Shown here one piece after another: positions 50,801-61,023 of a stretch of 64,000 nt of DNA. Position 1 is the first letter of the stretch, and every line of letters begins with the position of its first letter. Below the pieces are notes generated by a model that did no database searches, was not told the origin of the DNA, and saw nothing but the letters and a program-made list of their open reading frames with translations. The position numbers and the translations under genes were made by a program. The DNA comes from Pelobates cultripes (taxonomy: Eukaryota > Chordata > Amphibia > Anura > Pelobatidae): the NCBI GenBank assembly GCA_933207985.1, contig OW240912.1:74754480-74818479 (forward strand). Direction: 5' to 3'.

Positions 50801-53800
50801 AGATATCTCTCGGTGTCATCAGCATACAGGTGGTAGTTGAATCCAAAAGAGGTAATAAGTTTGCCAAGAGGGGCAGTATAAAGAGAAAATAAAAGGGGAC
50901 CAAGGACGGACTCCAACTGAGACAGGACGAGGGGAGGAGTTATGATTAGAAAAGGAGACGCTGAATGAGCGTTGGGAGAGATAAGAGGAAAACTACGACA
51001 GGACAGAGTCACAGAGACCGAGTGATTAAAGAGTTTGAAGAAGGAGAGCATGATCAATGGTGTCAAAGGCAGCAGAGAGGTCAAGAAGAATTAGTATGGA
51101 GTAGTGGCCTTTGGATTTAGCTGTGATTAGGTCGTTAGTAACTTTGATAAGAGCAGTCTTAGTAGAGTGGAGAGGGCAGAAGCCAGATTGAAGAGGGTCG
51201 AGGAGAGAGTTGGAATTGACGAAGTGAGACATACAGGTAAAGACGAGTCTTTCCAGAAGCTTTGGGGAGAAAGGGAGCAGGGATATGGGACGATAGTTAG
51301 AGGGGGAGGACGGGTCAAGAGATGTTTCTTCAGGATAGGTACTACAGTGGCATGTTTAAGGTCAGCAGGGACAACACCAGAAAAGCGAGAGCAGGGGAAG
51401 ATATGTGTTAAGGAAAGCACAAGACAGCGGGGAGAGAGATATGCTAAGGTGAGATGGGATAGGATCGAGCGGGCAAGTGGTGGAGCGAGAGGAAAGGAGA
51501 AGTGCCTCATGGCCTTCTATGTGAGAGCTTGTGCAAACACAATAAGCTCTTTTTTCATAAGAACTGAATAAAATCTGTATGCACAATGTAGTTGTAGGTT
51601 TAACTCATAATTTATATTATGAATACACCAAATCTTATCCTGCTTTATTGCAGATTTTATGCAAATATCTCCATTTTCTTTTCATGATGCAGAATGGCCA
51701 CATTGGGCTTCCATATTTTCTTCTAAAATTTTAATTTGTAATTTTAATTAATCTAAGCTTATTATGGCTGCACAGCTTCCAGGAAAAGACCAAGTAGTAA
51801 ACGTCATATTGATTCATATTATGATGATTGCATAGAGCCATAGACCATCATTGGTCAATAAGAGGTTAAGCAAAAAATGAATGTCACAAAAATACATCTA
51901 TAATATCTTGTATAGGAAATCAAATAATCTTTTTTTTCTATTTTGTCTTTCACAGTTGGGCATAATGAAAGGTGAGTTTGATGAAGCTGAAGATATACTA
52001 CACCAGGCTCTCCATCTGGGTCAGGAGTCTGATTCGAAGAGAGCCATTATCTACACCTATGACCTGGTAAATGTATATCATTCACATGGGCTTTATGCAA
52101 GACTAAACCTCAAAGTGCCTGTGGATGTACCATCAAGAGGCCTGTGATTAAATGTCCGTCCCCACATGTCTCCCAACACTAGATTACATGATATTAAAAT
52201 GTATATTATTTCTCTGATGGCAGGGAGTTACGGCACTACTGTGACCTCTGAAATGGTCTACCAATAGCACTGTTTCTAAAAAAAAAATGTCATGTGTGTA
52301 ATTTTATAACTTGTGAAATTCTGCTTTTCATCCACCATTTTACACTGGGATAGATTTCCAGCTATTCTCTTGAAAAGAAAAAAAATATCATGCTTAATTA
52401 TTAATGGGATAGAAGACTCCTCTTCTATCCAGAAGTCACTTTATGGAGTAGTTTTCATTGTCTTATTTCTTCTCAAGCAGTTTTGACATGCAAATTATGC
52501 ACAGCAACAAGCTTTGGAATATTTTGAATAGCAACTACTAGTATTTTTTTTTTCTTTCTTCTGAATGTATTTGCTACATAACCAAAAATATAGTTTTGTG
52601 TGTCACGAATCCAGCCATTGAAATATCTAGAATATAGTGCAGTTGCTTCTTGTGCAGAGATTGTTGTCAGTCACAGTCAGGGGAGGTGTGGCTAGGGCTG
52701 CATAAACAGAAACAAAAGTGATTTAACTCCTGAATGGCAGTGAATTGAGCAGTGAGACTTCAGATGCACGATCTACACACACAAACTGCTTCATTAAGCA
52801 AAAGTTGTTTTGGTGACTATAGTGTCCATTTAATTATAAAATGACAAATCTGCTGATTCTAAGAATGTTTTAAACAGTTTTTGTACAAGAATGAGAATGC
52901 ATTTTGCACTATAGCAGTCCTGACTTGTAGTGCCATGAAGGAATTAAATTAGGCTTTTAACGGCCTGGACGCCAATACTCATGTAATACTGAGTGAACTA
53001 TATTTCAATAGCAATTGCAAATTCCTCAGTTAAACTGTATTTCTCAGTTACCTTTACCATATATTTATCTTGTGATTTGTGTCGGTCTCTTGGAAAAGTA
53101 TTCATACGAATCATACAAGAGTATTTACCAAAGTGAGAATTCAAAGTGAATTTTAAACTTAAGGCCAAAGTAGCCAAACTGGAAGCATTGTTGATCAGTT
53201 CAGGTATTTTTCCATGAATTTGAAATTCACTTTTAATTCTCACTTTATTGAATATCCCAGATATTGTCTAGGTGACTGTTGCGTGCTTGATCAGCGAATA
53301 ACTATGACTTTTTTTCTTTTCTTTTCAGATGGCTAACTTGGCTTTTTTTAGAGGGCGCTTGGATGACGTAAGTAAAGTTAAAGAATACTCCAGGCACATA
53401 AATAACCTCAGACCTGCTGACGTCTGTTAATTTTTGAAAAGGAGTTATGGTAGGGTGTGGAACTGCTCTCTATCCCTTTATGTAGTATGTAGCTGGGTGC
53501 AACTTGGACAGTCTCAGTACCAGAGACCAAATGGTGAGTAACAAAAATAGAAGAAAGGTCCAGGCACTCTAAGGTACAAACCAGGCAATTTTATTGAACC
53601 CACTCCATCACAACGTTTTGACCTACACCGTCTTTGTCAAGCTTGACAAAAAGACTGTGTAGGTCGAAACCTTGTGATGGAGTGGGTTCAATCAAATTGC
53701 CTGGTTTGTACCTTGGCGTGCCTGGACCTTTTTTCTATGTCTGTAATTTTTTTGACAGTTTATAGAAGTGCCATTTTTAATAGAAATGTAAACGTTTATA

Positions 53801-56800
53801 ATTGGAGGCATAAACACATTCCTGGCAGCCACTCAGACAGACAGGGAGGTTTTCTTCTGCTTTGGTTAACACCACAGACCTAACAGAAGTGTCAAGCGCT
53901 TTCCCCTCTTGTCAATATGCTGTATTTCACTCATTGAGAAACATTGTAAAGCCATCATGGCGTGCGTGCCCAATTACGGCTCCAGAATGAAAGTCTGTTG
54001 ATAAGAGCTCCCTTAGGCAAGTCTGTAACTTTTGCAAACTTTATATATATGTATATATATAGAGAGCAAACAATGGGTCGCAAGAGTATTCTGAGAACGG
54101 ACAGCAGCTAAAATAGCCTGCCCTTCGGTGGGTCCCCGCTCAGAACTCATGCTGGTTTTAGCTCAACTTGTGCCATTACAGAGAGAACATATCTGAAGCA
54201 TATCAGACTGGTCCCACCCATGCGGGCAGTCCAGACCCGAAATGCCAGCAAGTTCTCTCTGCACGAGAGATACAGCAACCCCAGACGATCGTTTCAGCCT
54301 TGTTAGGCATCGTCAGTGAGGCATAGCTGATATCTCTAGGCACCGTGAGCAAGGGGTCCACGTCTGGATTACCCTTTAAACTAATGGAGAGCAAACAATG
54401 GGTCGCAAGAGTATTCTGAGAACGGACAGCAGCTAAAATAGCCTGCCCTTCGGTGGGTCCCCGCTCAGAACTCATGCTGGTTTTAGCTCAACTTGTGCCA
54501 TTACAGAGAGAACATATCTGAAGCATATCAGACTGGTCCCACCCATACGGGCAGTCCAGACCCGAAATGCCAGCAAGTTCTCTCTGCACGAGAGATACAG
54601 CAACCCAGACGATCGTTTCAGCCTTGTTAGGCATCGTCAGTGAGGCATAGCTGATATCTCTCTAGGCACCGTGAGCAAGGGGTCCACGTCTGGATTACCC
54701 TTTAGACTAATGGAGAGCAAACAATGGGTCGCAAGAGTATTCTGAGAACGGACAGCAGCTAAAATAGCCTGCCCTTCGGTGGGTCCCCGCTCAGAACTCA
54801 TGCTGGTTTTAGCTCAACTTGTGCCATTACAGAGAGAACATATCTGAAGCATATCAGACTGGTCCCACCCATACGGGCAGTCCAGACCCGAAATGCCAGC
54901 AAGTTCTCTCTGCACGAGAGATACAGCAACCCCAGACAATCGTTTCAGCCTTGTTAGGCATCGTCAGGGGTGCGGCGGCGGGTGGGGGCCCCAAGTCAAA
55001 TTCACCCCATCAATGGTGACTAAATAAAAATTCAGAGCGCAAAAAAAAAAAAAACCCGACGAAAAAGAAAAAACCCGAGCGCAAAAAAATCCATCTTCTT
55101 CACCCATGGAGGGCTCCGCGCAGACTGAGCTCCGCAGGGCAGGGAAGGCTTATAAAGCCTTGCCCCGCCCTGCAATTATGCTAAGAACACTCTGATTGGT
55201 GGGTTTAAGCCAATCAGAGTGCTCTTTGTCATTTTACACAGCGTGGGAAAATTCCAAAGAACTTTCCCACGCTGTGTAAAATGACACAGAGCACTGTGAT
55301 TGGATGGATTTAAAGCCATCCATTCACAGTGCTCTGTGTCATTTTACACAACGTGGGAAAGTTCTTTGGAATTTTCCCACGCTGTGTAAAATGACACAGA
55401 ACACTATCATTATGTAAGATAAGACATACTAAAACATATTATGCGCAATACTTTAGTCAACTATTTATTTTGAGTTGTTGTTTGGGGCCAGAGGAGCATG
55501 ACGTTCTTTTCCAATCCTCACTGCAAACAGGTCTCAATTTATAGAACCCCAGACAGGGGTTAACAAAAATTGATTTGTTTTACATCAATGCCAGGATTAA
55601 AATGTGAGAATTTTGAATAACTTGACATTACCAGTGGAATCCCTAGATATTAACCTACTAACATTTTTCTTATACAACTTGTAATAAAATTATATTTACA
55701 AGTATTTCTTAGTATACAGGTCATTTATAAATTGTGCAGAGTTGAATAGCTAAATCATTTTCTACACCAATTGTTACTTGTTGTTTTTTTTTATTTTTTT
55801 ATAATTTATGTTTCTTTTATTTATATGTGGGAGATGCCTGACAAAAAGCTAAAAATGCCAGAAACATGCACAATTTGCAAAAGTAGCAAGAAGGCATAAG
55901 CATACATTCCCATTTTACTATGTTATAGTACAGCCTCAATAACAAAACAATTGCCCCACTCCATATATCATCAGAAGATATACAGTGGCAATAAAACTAA
56001 TAGGACATTGGCATGCAATAAAAATGAAGCCTTGATAAGACTAATGACAACCTAAACCAAATGAAAGTAGAGAGGTGAAGCATAATGTTGCATCATCCGA
56101 GCAGGATATGGTTTCAAACTTAAAACCCCTAACCAAGGGAACAGTGGAGGTGGGAGGAGGGGGTGGAGGAAATAGACAAAAAATTAGGTTAAGACTTAAA
56201 CCATGGTGGTCGACCTATTTACATTGCAAGCATCTGGCCTAACGCAGTAGAGCTTAGAACAGTCAACAAACTAAAATAAATTGTATAAAAGCAAAATACA
56301 TTTTAAAAGAACAGTTTAGAGTGTCATACTTCAGCCCTAGCTTGCTCCTTAGGAATAACTTGAGTAATTTTTCGAACATCCCAAACGTGGGTGGTAAAAG
56401 CCGCAGATGAAGTCAAGGGAGACTGGTGTATATTCAGCACAGCGTGGAATTGATGGCTCTTATCAGGTGAGGATATTTGTGTAGGGTGACTTCCTTCTGG
56501 ACAACCAGGGCTCACGATAGACCACATCTGTAGGAAATCCCAGCATTTCTTATTATTTGAGTAATAGGGCTCATAATGTACCACCAAAGTGTAAAACTAT
56601 GTAAGTTGTGATAAAAAAAAAGTTGGTGCTCTTCAAAGCCTTAAAGAATCTTATTCTAAAGAGCCGGCATAATGCAGGCTTTGCCGCATAAGGTTTGGCA
56701 ATGGATAATGACATCTCTGTGTGAGGAGTTTGGATGCTCTGAGTAGATAAATCTTCTAGAGCACCAATGTGTCAATTCGTTCACCATCTCAGCAGTAGCG

Positions 56801-59800
56801 GTCATACTCTGTGGAATGTGAGAGATGTCTTCAGTGGCCTTAACGCTGCCTGTGATGGAGTGGAACTCTTCATTAACTATGGACAGATCACTAGCAAACA
56901 TCTTCTGCTGGACCATCATCCCATATAGGCTAGTGGGCACACAGAGGAAGTGTCGATGGAGCGTAGGCCTCAGGTGAGCAATTCTCACCTGTGTGCGAAT
57001 TTCATCCAGGAAAGGCCCCCACAAGAAGGCCCTTGGCCGCCACACCATATCTCCTTATTTTATATTTAATGGTGCCTCTGCCTTTAACCCCTTAAGGACC
57101 AAACTTTTGATATAAAAGGGAATCATGACATGTCACACATGTCATGTGTCCTTAAGGGGTTAAAGGCCATGATGAAATAATGTATTCATTACCTTACTGT
57201 TATAACTATACCTCCAGCGAGGCTTTGCCAACTTCGAGGTGTAGTTCAGGAACTTTGGATCACTGGCCTGTAGTACAAAATTTAGAATGTTTGTTTGTGA
57301 TCTATTCAGACTATACAGCATACACTCTTTTATCGTTCTCTATTTATCATCCCTTCTCTTAAGTAAATTATACTGTCATTTGCTTTCTAGATGCAACACT
57401 CACCAGTCCAGAACTGTATATTAAATGATTATTTATATTGTGTTTTGCAGGCAGTAAAGCTCTTCAAGATAACTATGGTTTACATGCTTGATCGAGGTGT
57501 TAAACAGGTATATTTTGCTTGATCTCTCCTTATGTTCTAACTTCACACCTTTTTTCCATTGTTTTTACTTTTTATGTTTATATACTTTTTGATTATTACC
57601 AGAATGAAAATTCCTTTATTGAGATATCTCTCAAGTTGGCATGCATCTATGCTGCACAAAACCAGTAAGTCCCAGTGTGTGAAGATATGTTCTGAAAACC
57701 ATGGCTGGTGGTTTTCTATATCTGTATGATAATGGAGCTTTTGTTGTCTCATTTTAGATTTGGGGTTTGGATTTTCTTCTGCTTTCTTCCAGGTATGATC
57801 TGGCTGTGGCAGGATTCCAGTTCTGTATATTAAATTTGACAGAGAAGCTGAATACGGATGAAGAGTTAAGGGACCTGGCAGGTGAGACCTCTGCTAATAT
57901 TCTCTATACGAGTGTAAAATAAAAGTGCATGTACTCTCCTAATCATTCTGAGGTAAATACAGATGCATATATTGTTACTCTATAATATAAATATTTGTAA
58001 ACCTTACAACTGAAGACCCCTGCCTTTACATTGTTCAGAATGTGGATTTTTGTGTTTTTTCTTATTATTATATAATTTATTTTCCTTTTTGTGTTTTATT
58101 TCATTCAACAGAGGAGGAAAAAAGCAACACTCGCCTCCTACTCGGATTATGTCTGGATTCATACGGACGTTATCTAATGAGCAAAGAAAAATTTGCAGAT
58201 GCACAAGCAGTGTATGAAAAGGCTCTAAAGATCTGTAAGGAGGAGCAAGGAGAACTGCACCCACAGGTGGGTAAAGGAGACAAATTAAAGGGATTCTATA
58301 GTATAAGGAATACACTATAGAATTCCTTTATTCCTAAGACTATAATTCTTTCCGCCTCCCCTCCCCCCGGCACTGTAACCCTTTTAACACTTACCCTATT
58401 CCTGTGCCAAACTCTCTCGACACTGGGTCGGTGCTCCGCTTCCTCCAACGACATCTGACACGAAGGGGTGGGGGGGTGGAGGAGGAACGACCAATTCGCA
58501 TACGCAGCAAGTGGAGCGAGCACATTAGGACCTTCAATGCTTTCCTATGAGAATTTAACTGACTCTGGATATCCTCATGCAGAGCGTGAAAATGTCCAGT
58601 GTCACTTATGCGACCAAAGTCAATTGGCCACCAGGAAGTGCCTCTAGTGGTTGTCTGATTGCCAGCCAATAGAGGCATTCTTAGTCCTACAATGTAATTA
58701 TGGCAGTTTCTCAAAAACTGCAATGTATTACATTGCAGGACTAAGGGGCGCTACTTCCAGAACACTTCATTGAGATGAAGTGGTATGGATAACTATAGTG
58801 TCCTTTTAATGAAATGTTGAGGAGTCTGGATTAAATATTAAAATTAACTGCCTAGCAAACATACTATTTTTTTATATATACTCTTTAATAGTTTTTCACT
58901 TTCTTGATTTGATTTTTATGACTCTGTTTTCTTACTTGATGTAGACTATTACCTTGATGAATGACCTGGCAACTGTTCTGGAGGCTCAAGGTCACCATGA
59001 TGAGGCCTTTGACCAAGTGTCCCAAGCACTGGAGCTTGCTAAAAAGACAGAGCACACAGATCAGCATGTAGTGCAGACTAACTTAGCCATGATCCTTATG
59101 CATAAAGGTAAATGGAACAAATCCTTACTATAGACTGTACTGACAATCAGAGTAGTTGTCTTTATTTTACACTATGCTATATATTATTCACATTAATCTT
59201 CCATTCACAATAAGCATTCACATCAGACCATTTTGATGTTGTCTACTGTGGAAAGGACAACTTTATGCCAGAATGATAGGGGCACTTTTGGGAAGAGATT
59301 AATTGCCAGAAGGTAATGAAGTCATGTGTTAGACACAAGTGTAAGTGGTTTTGAAGTGTTGGGAGGGGGTTTGGGTCAATTAGTGCTTTTGTGTCTGTTT
59401 TAAAAATAGGGAGGGGTAGCTAATGGGATGTAATGAATTATAATGTGCCACTGGTAGTGAGTTTTGGTTGGTAAATTAACAGAATGAAGGTAAGGAGCAG
59501 AGTAAGGATTTATTAAATGTATTTATTTTGTATTTTTATAAAATGTTGAACCTAGATGGCAATTGTTCTCTGAAGTTCTCGTTGCAGATTAGCCCAGCTC
59601 TCTCCGCCATCATTGTCATCTAAGTTGGACAAAATTGACAATGTTAATGTATTAATACCACATTATCAATGTGGCTGAGGAATGGGCAGTTTCCTTGTGC
59701 CGTGGAGATTCCTGGATTTTGTCAAGCCTCTTCTGTGTGGTTTGGACATCATCCAAAGCTAAAGACAATATAATCTCTACATGGAGCGGCTATGTTCCTT

Positions 59801-60028
59801 TATAACAGCACTTTTGTTTATTGTATTAAGTACACTCATCTGCCCCTGGGTTGCTTGTTTTCTTTGTTTTTTTACCTCTGTTTTTCTTCAGGCCCTAAAT
59901 ATTTGGAACAAGCTGAACAGAATTTTAAGGAAGCACTGAAGCAGGCACAGGAGAAGAAGGACCCTGCTTCTATTGAATACATCCTGGATGGACTGTCTGA
60001 ATTGAACAGGAATATGAAAGGCAGATGA
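47598..60028 (+). CDS. ttc19: Tetratricopeptide repeat protein 19, mitochondrial (complete, ten exons)
   Basis: Ten coding exons (47598-47817, 49282-49376, 51956-52066, 53329-53367, 57451-57507, 57603-57664, 57793-57881, 58112-58266, 58945-59107, 59892-60028) join in frame to 375 codons; human TTC19 has 380. All introns are GT-AG. The N-terminus (about 1-70) is Arg-rich and lacks acidic residues at first, fitting a mitochondrial presequence, followed by a hydrophobic stretch (about 67-80). The rest is helical TPR repeats. Matches to the family include [62 protein letters not shown] and [19 protein letters not shown]19 sits in the inner membrane, binds assembled respiratory complex III and helps clear Rieske-protein fragments; human loss causes complex III deficiency. 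An in-frame ATG at 47433 would add 55 residues, but it lies upstream of the promoter boxes. Confidence 0.95.
47818..49281 (+). other. ttc19: ttc19 intron 1
   Basis: No exon. It contains a TTAA-type MITE end at 48854-48930 (TTAAAGGGACAGTATAGGC) and a 'cttcggccctccagatgttgctg' repeat near 48500-48545, common in amphibian and reptile genomes. Confidence 0.6.
49282..49376 (+). CDS. ttc19: ttc19 exon 2
   Basis: Acceptor ttctttctag, donor GTAAGT. Encodes [17 protein letters not shown] and then [12 protein letters not shown], an acidic linker and the start of the helical repeat region. Enters in phase 1 and leaves in phase 0. Confidence 0.9.
49570..51590 (-). mobile_element. L2-like LINE in ttc19 intron 2, antisense
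   Basis: Minus-strand blocks: a [20 protein letters not shown] segment (51127-51510), [19 protein letters not shown] and [20 protein letters not shown] (51026-51232), YHLYADDT, the RT active site (50704-51084), [14 protein letters not shown] (50598-50903), and [19 protein letters not shown] with LHWLPV (50234-50455). These identify an L2/Rex-type reverse transcriptase, frameshifted and dead. The 3' end near 49575-49900 has the 'tttatacagcgccaacag' repeat and a small ACTATAG hairpin MITE (49700-49820). Confidence 0.85.
51956..52066 (+). CDS. ttc19: ttc19 exon 3: first TPR
   Basis: 37 codons: [19 protein letters not shown], then [14 protein letters not shown]. The helix-turn-helix spacing and Ala/Leu positions fit a TPR. 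Acceptor tttcacag, donor GTAAAT, phase 0-0. Confidence 0.95.
52067..53328 (+). other. ttc19: ttc19 intron 3
   Basis: Contains the right half of an ACTATAG MITE at about 52665-52834 (ending 'ggtgactatagtgtcc'). No exon or other element recognised. Confidence 0.6.
53329..53367 (+). CDS. ttc19: ttc19 exon 4 (13 codons)
   Basis: Micro-exon encoding [13 protein letters not shown], with acceptor cttttcag and donor GTAAGT, phase 0-0. Matches MANLAFIRGQLEN of the human protein. Confidence 0.95.
53555..53738. repeat. Palindrome with hammerhead-like arms, ttc19 intron 4
   Basis: The arms 'gtacaaaccaggcaatttta' and its inverse, and 'cccactccatcacaa' and its inverse, meet at 'gtcaagcttgac' (centre 53644). 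Each arm carries a degenerate UUGACAAAGAC - GUC(G/A)AAAC motif resembling the hammerhead boxes. Substitutions in the first box make activity unlikely. Confidence 0.6.
54279..54321 (-). ncRNA. Hammerhead-like ribozyme, satellite unit 1
   Basis: Minus strand in order: CCUCA (stem I), CUGACGA (fits CUGANGA), U-GCCU-AACA-AGGC-U (stem II, four pairs with a U-U at its base), GAAA, CGAUCGUC (the palindrome ACGAUCGU for stem III; GUC cleavage triplet), UGGGG, complementary to CCUCA with one G-U pair. All invariant core bases are present. The stem III palindrome favours dimeric action, which tandem transcripts would allow. The U-U next to the core departs from the usual G-C. Confidence 0.7.
54603..54645 (-). 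ncRNA. Hammerhead-like ribozyme, satellite unit 2
   Basis: Same boxes as unit 1. One C is missing from the plus-strand 'ccccag' run, so the 3' stem I strand is UGGGU and pairs with CCUCA over four positions. Core boxes are unchanged. Confidence 0.65.
54928..54968 (-). ncRNA. Hammerhead-like ribozyme, satellite unit 3, damaged
   Basis: CUGACGA, GCCU/AGGC and GAAA are intact, but the stem III palindrome has one change (plus-strand gacaatcg instead of gacgatcg). The 5' stem I strand is replaced by unrelated flank because the unit ends exactly here. Probably inactive. Confidence 0.6.
54969..55420. mobile_element. Foldback-family MITE, ttc19 intron 4
   Basis: Repeated, alternating 'cagcgtgggaaa' and 'tttcccacgctg' with 'aatcagagtgctct' segments between them; same family as 20284-20922. 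The start (55020-55090) is A-rich with 'gagcgcaaaa' units. Strong hairpins are possible. Confidence 0.7.
55421..57083. other. ttc19 intron 4, rest; unrecognised antisense open frames
   Basis: Mostly unremarkable. On the minus strand two open stretches, 56656-57048 (130 codons) and 56324-56587 (87 codons), have fairly protein-like composition (for example [20 protein letters not shown] and [17 protein letters not shown]), and could be the tail of a DNA-transposon accessory protein. I do not recognise the family and they are probably remnants. Confidence 0.35.
57084..57163. mobile_element. TTAA-flanked 80-bp MITE (CCCCTTAAGGAC ends)
   Basis: TTAACCCCTTAAGGACC to GTCCTTAAGGGGTTAA, inverted ends and TTAA on both sides. 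The centre is the palindrome 'catgacatgtcacacatgtcatg'. Confidence 0.85.
57451..57507 (+). CDS. ttc19: ttc19 exon 5
   Basis: 19 codons, [19 protein letters not shown], between ttttgcag and GTATAT. Completes the second TPR together with exon 4. Confidence 0.95.
57603..57664 (+). CDS. ttc19: ttc19 exon 6
   Basis: [20 protein letters not shown] plus two bases of a Gln codon; acceptor attaccag, donor GTAAGT. Intron 5 is only 95 bp. Confidence 0.95.
57793..57881 (+). CDS. ttc19: ttc19 exon 7
   Basis: Completes the Gln and reads [19 protein letters not shown], then [10 protein letters not shown]. Acceptor cttccag, donor GTGAGA, leaves in phase 1. Matches the AVAGYEFC helix of the human protein. 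Confidence 0.95.
58112..58266 (+). CDS. ttc19: ttc19 exon 8: TPR
   Basis: [40 protein letters not shown] and [12 protein letters not shown]. Acceptor caacag, donor GTGGGT. A TTAA-type MITE begins 18 bp after this donor. Confidence 0.95.
58285..58809. mobile_element. ACTATAG-family MITE in ttc19 intron 8
   Basis: TTAAAGGGATTCTATAGT at the left, ACTATAGTGTCCTTTTAA at the right. The inner sequence has 'gcctctagtggttgtctg' and a GC-rich part with inverted copies. ORFs across it (for example 58391-58723) are not genes. Confidence 0.75.
58945..59107 (+). CDS. ttc19: ttc19 exon 9: TPRs
   Basis: [20 protein letters not shown], then a helix rich in Ala/Leu (SQALELAKK) and [13 protein letters not shown]. 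Acceptor gatgtag, donor GTAAAT, leaves in phase 1. Confidence 0.95.
59892..60028 (+). CDS. ttc19: ttc19 exon 10: C-terminus and stop
   Basis: [20 protein letters not shown], then [17 protein letters not shown] and NRNMKGR, ending TGA at 60026-60028. The C-terminus is shorter than the human one (which ends with ~7 more residues). Confidence 0.95.
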
Positions 60029-60036
60029 CCAGAAAT

Positions 60037-60288
60037 TAGGGATCGACCGATATCATTTTCCCAGAGCAGATGTGATATCTTTTGCCTTTTCGGTAGATTG
60101 CTGAAAACCGGTGCCAGTATTCTGTACATTTAAAGTTTTTAAAAAAGCAACACCATTTCTACACAAAGCTGGCTGACAACAATCACACTCATCACTCTCA
60201 GGCAGCCAGTACATGCTGGGATCCCAGCATGTACAGTGCTGTTACTAATAGGAGTTGCAATCGGTGGATATAATTGGTCGATCTCTAG
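60037..60288. mobile_element. MITE in the ttc19 3' UTR
   Basis: Left end TAGGGATCGACCGATAT and right end ATAATTGGTCGATCTCTA form an imperfect terminal inverted repeat. The family is known from many vertebrates as a hAT-type MITE. It starts 8 bases after the ttc19 stop codon. An inner 'catgctgggatcccagcatg' palindrome lies at 60213-60232. Confidence 0.7.
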
Positions 60289-60581
60289 ATGTATGTGTGT
60301 ATTTTATGAACAAAACCTTAATCCCCAACCTTGTTCCAGATTATAGATGTTTGACTCCTGTAAAGTTTCCTAACACACTTGTAATATCATCTTGGGACTA
60401 TACAGATATAATTGTGTATATGTGCATATATGATATTTTGTACTGTATAAGGAAGTGCAATGTTGATTTATAATTATTCCATTGTGCCATTTAAATGATT
60501 TTTTTTTTTATTGGTTCAACATCCACTTCAGATAGGATATTTCCTAGACAAATGGACTGTTGCAATTAAGAAATCTTTTTA

Positions 60582-60587
60582 AATAAA
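60582..60587 (+). terminator. ttc19: ttc19 poly(A) signal
   Basis: AATAAA 554 bases after the stop codon, the first canonical hexamer downstream. Cleavage expected around 60600-60615. A later AATAAA near 61685 is a weaker candidate. Confidence 0.6.
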
Positions 60588-61023
60588 TAAGTCCATAAGA
60601 AAGCATAACTAAACAGGATTGTTAGTTAGCCATTACCAGCCCTGACGATTCTTCTTGTATACTTACCCACTAATGGTTGCTGAATTAGTGGGGCAGCAGC
60701 ATGCAGCTAATAAACAGATATTCCCATATCTTCTAAAAAGATTATACATAACACTTTTTAGAATACTCTGTATAGTTGAATGAGTTCCAGTCAGTGTAGC
60801 GGAGACAGAGGTGTGATACATTGGTTTAATAATCAGCATTTTGGGTGACTGTATATGGAGAGATTTTATAATTGTTTTGTTTGTCTGACTCACTGTATTA
60901 AGTCTGTTACACAAATATAGTTGCAGAGTGTAAAAGGCAATGCACACACTCACTAAGGGAATAGTCCCACCTGAGTGCTCCATACCAGGAAGGTCAACTC
61001 CCAATCAATCCCACTGGAACAAT

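Larger units (their letters stand above)
54066..54968 (-). repeat. ~325-bp tandem satellite with a hammerhead motif per unit, ttc19 intron 4
   Basis: Three head-to-tail units: 54066-54390, 54391-54716 and 54717-54968 (last one truncated). By eye, units differ at only a handful of positions, so the array is young. Each unit begins gcaaacaatgggtcgcaag and ends at 'ggattaccctttaaacta'. On the minus strand every unit holds a hammerhead-like ribozyme (separate entries). The array is antisense to ttc19 and follows a (TA)n run. Unit length and ribozyme content recall newt satellite 2. The 90- and 66-codon ORFs inside are not genes. Confidence 0.9.

Noticed and set aside
54203..55019. ORFs of 90 and 66 codons in the satellite
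   Set aside because: They lie in the tandem ribozyme units and do not continue in frame across unit borders in a gene-like way.
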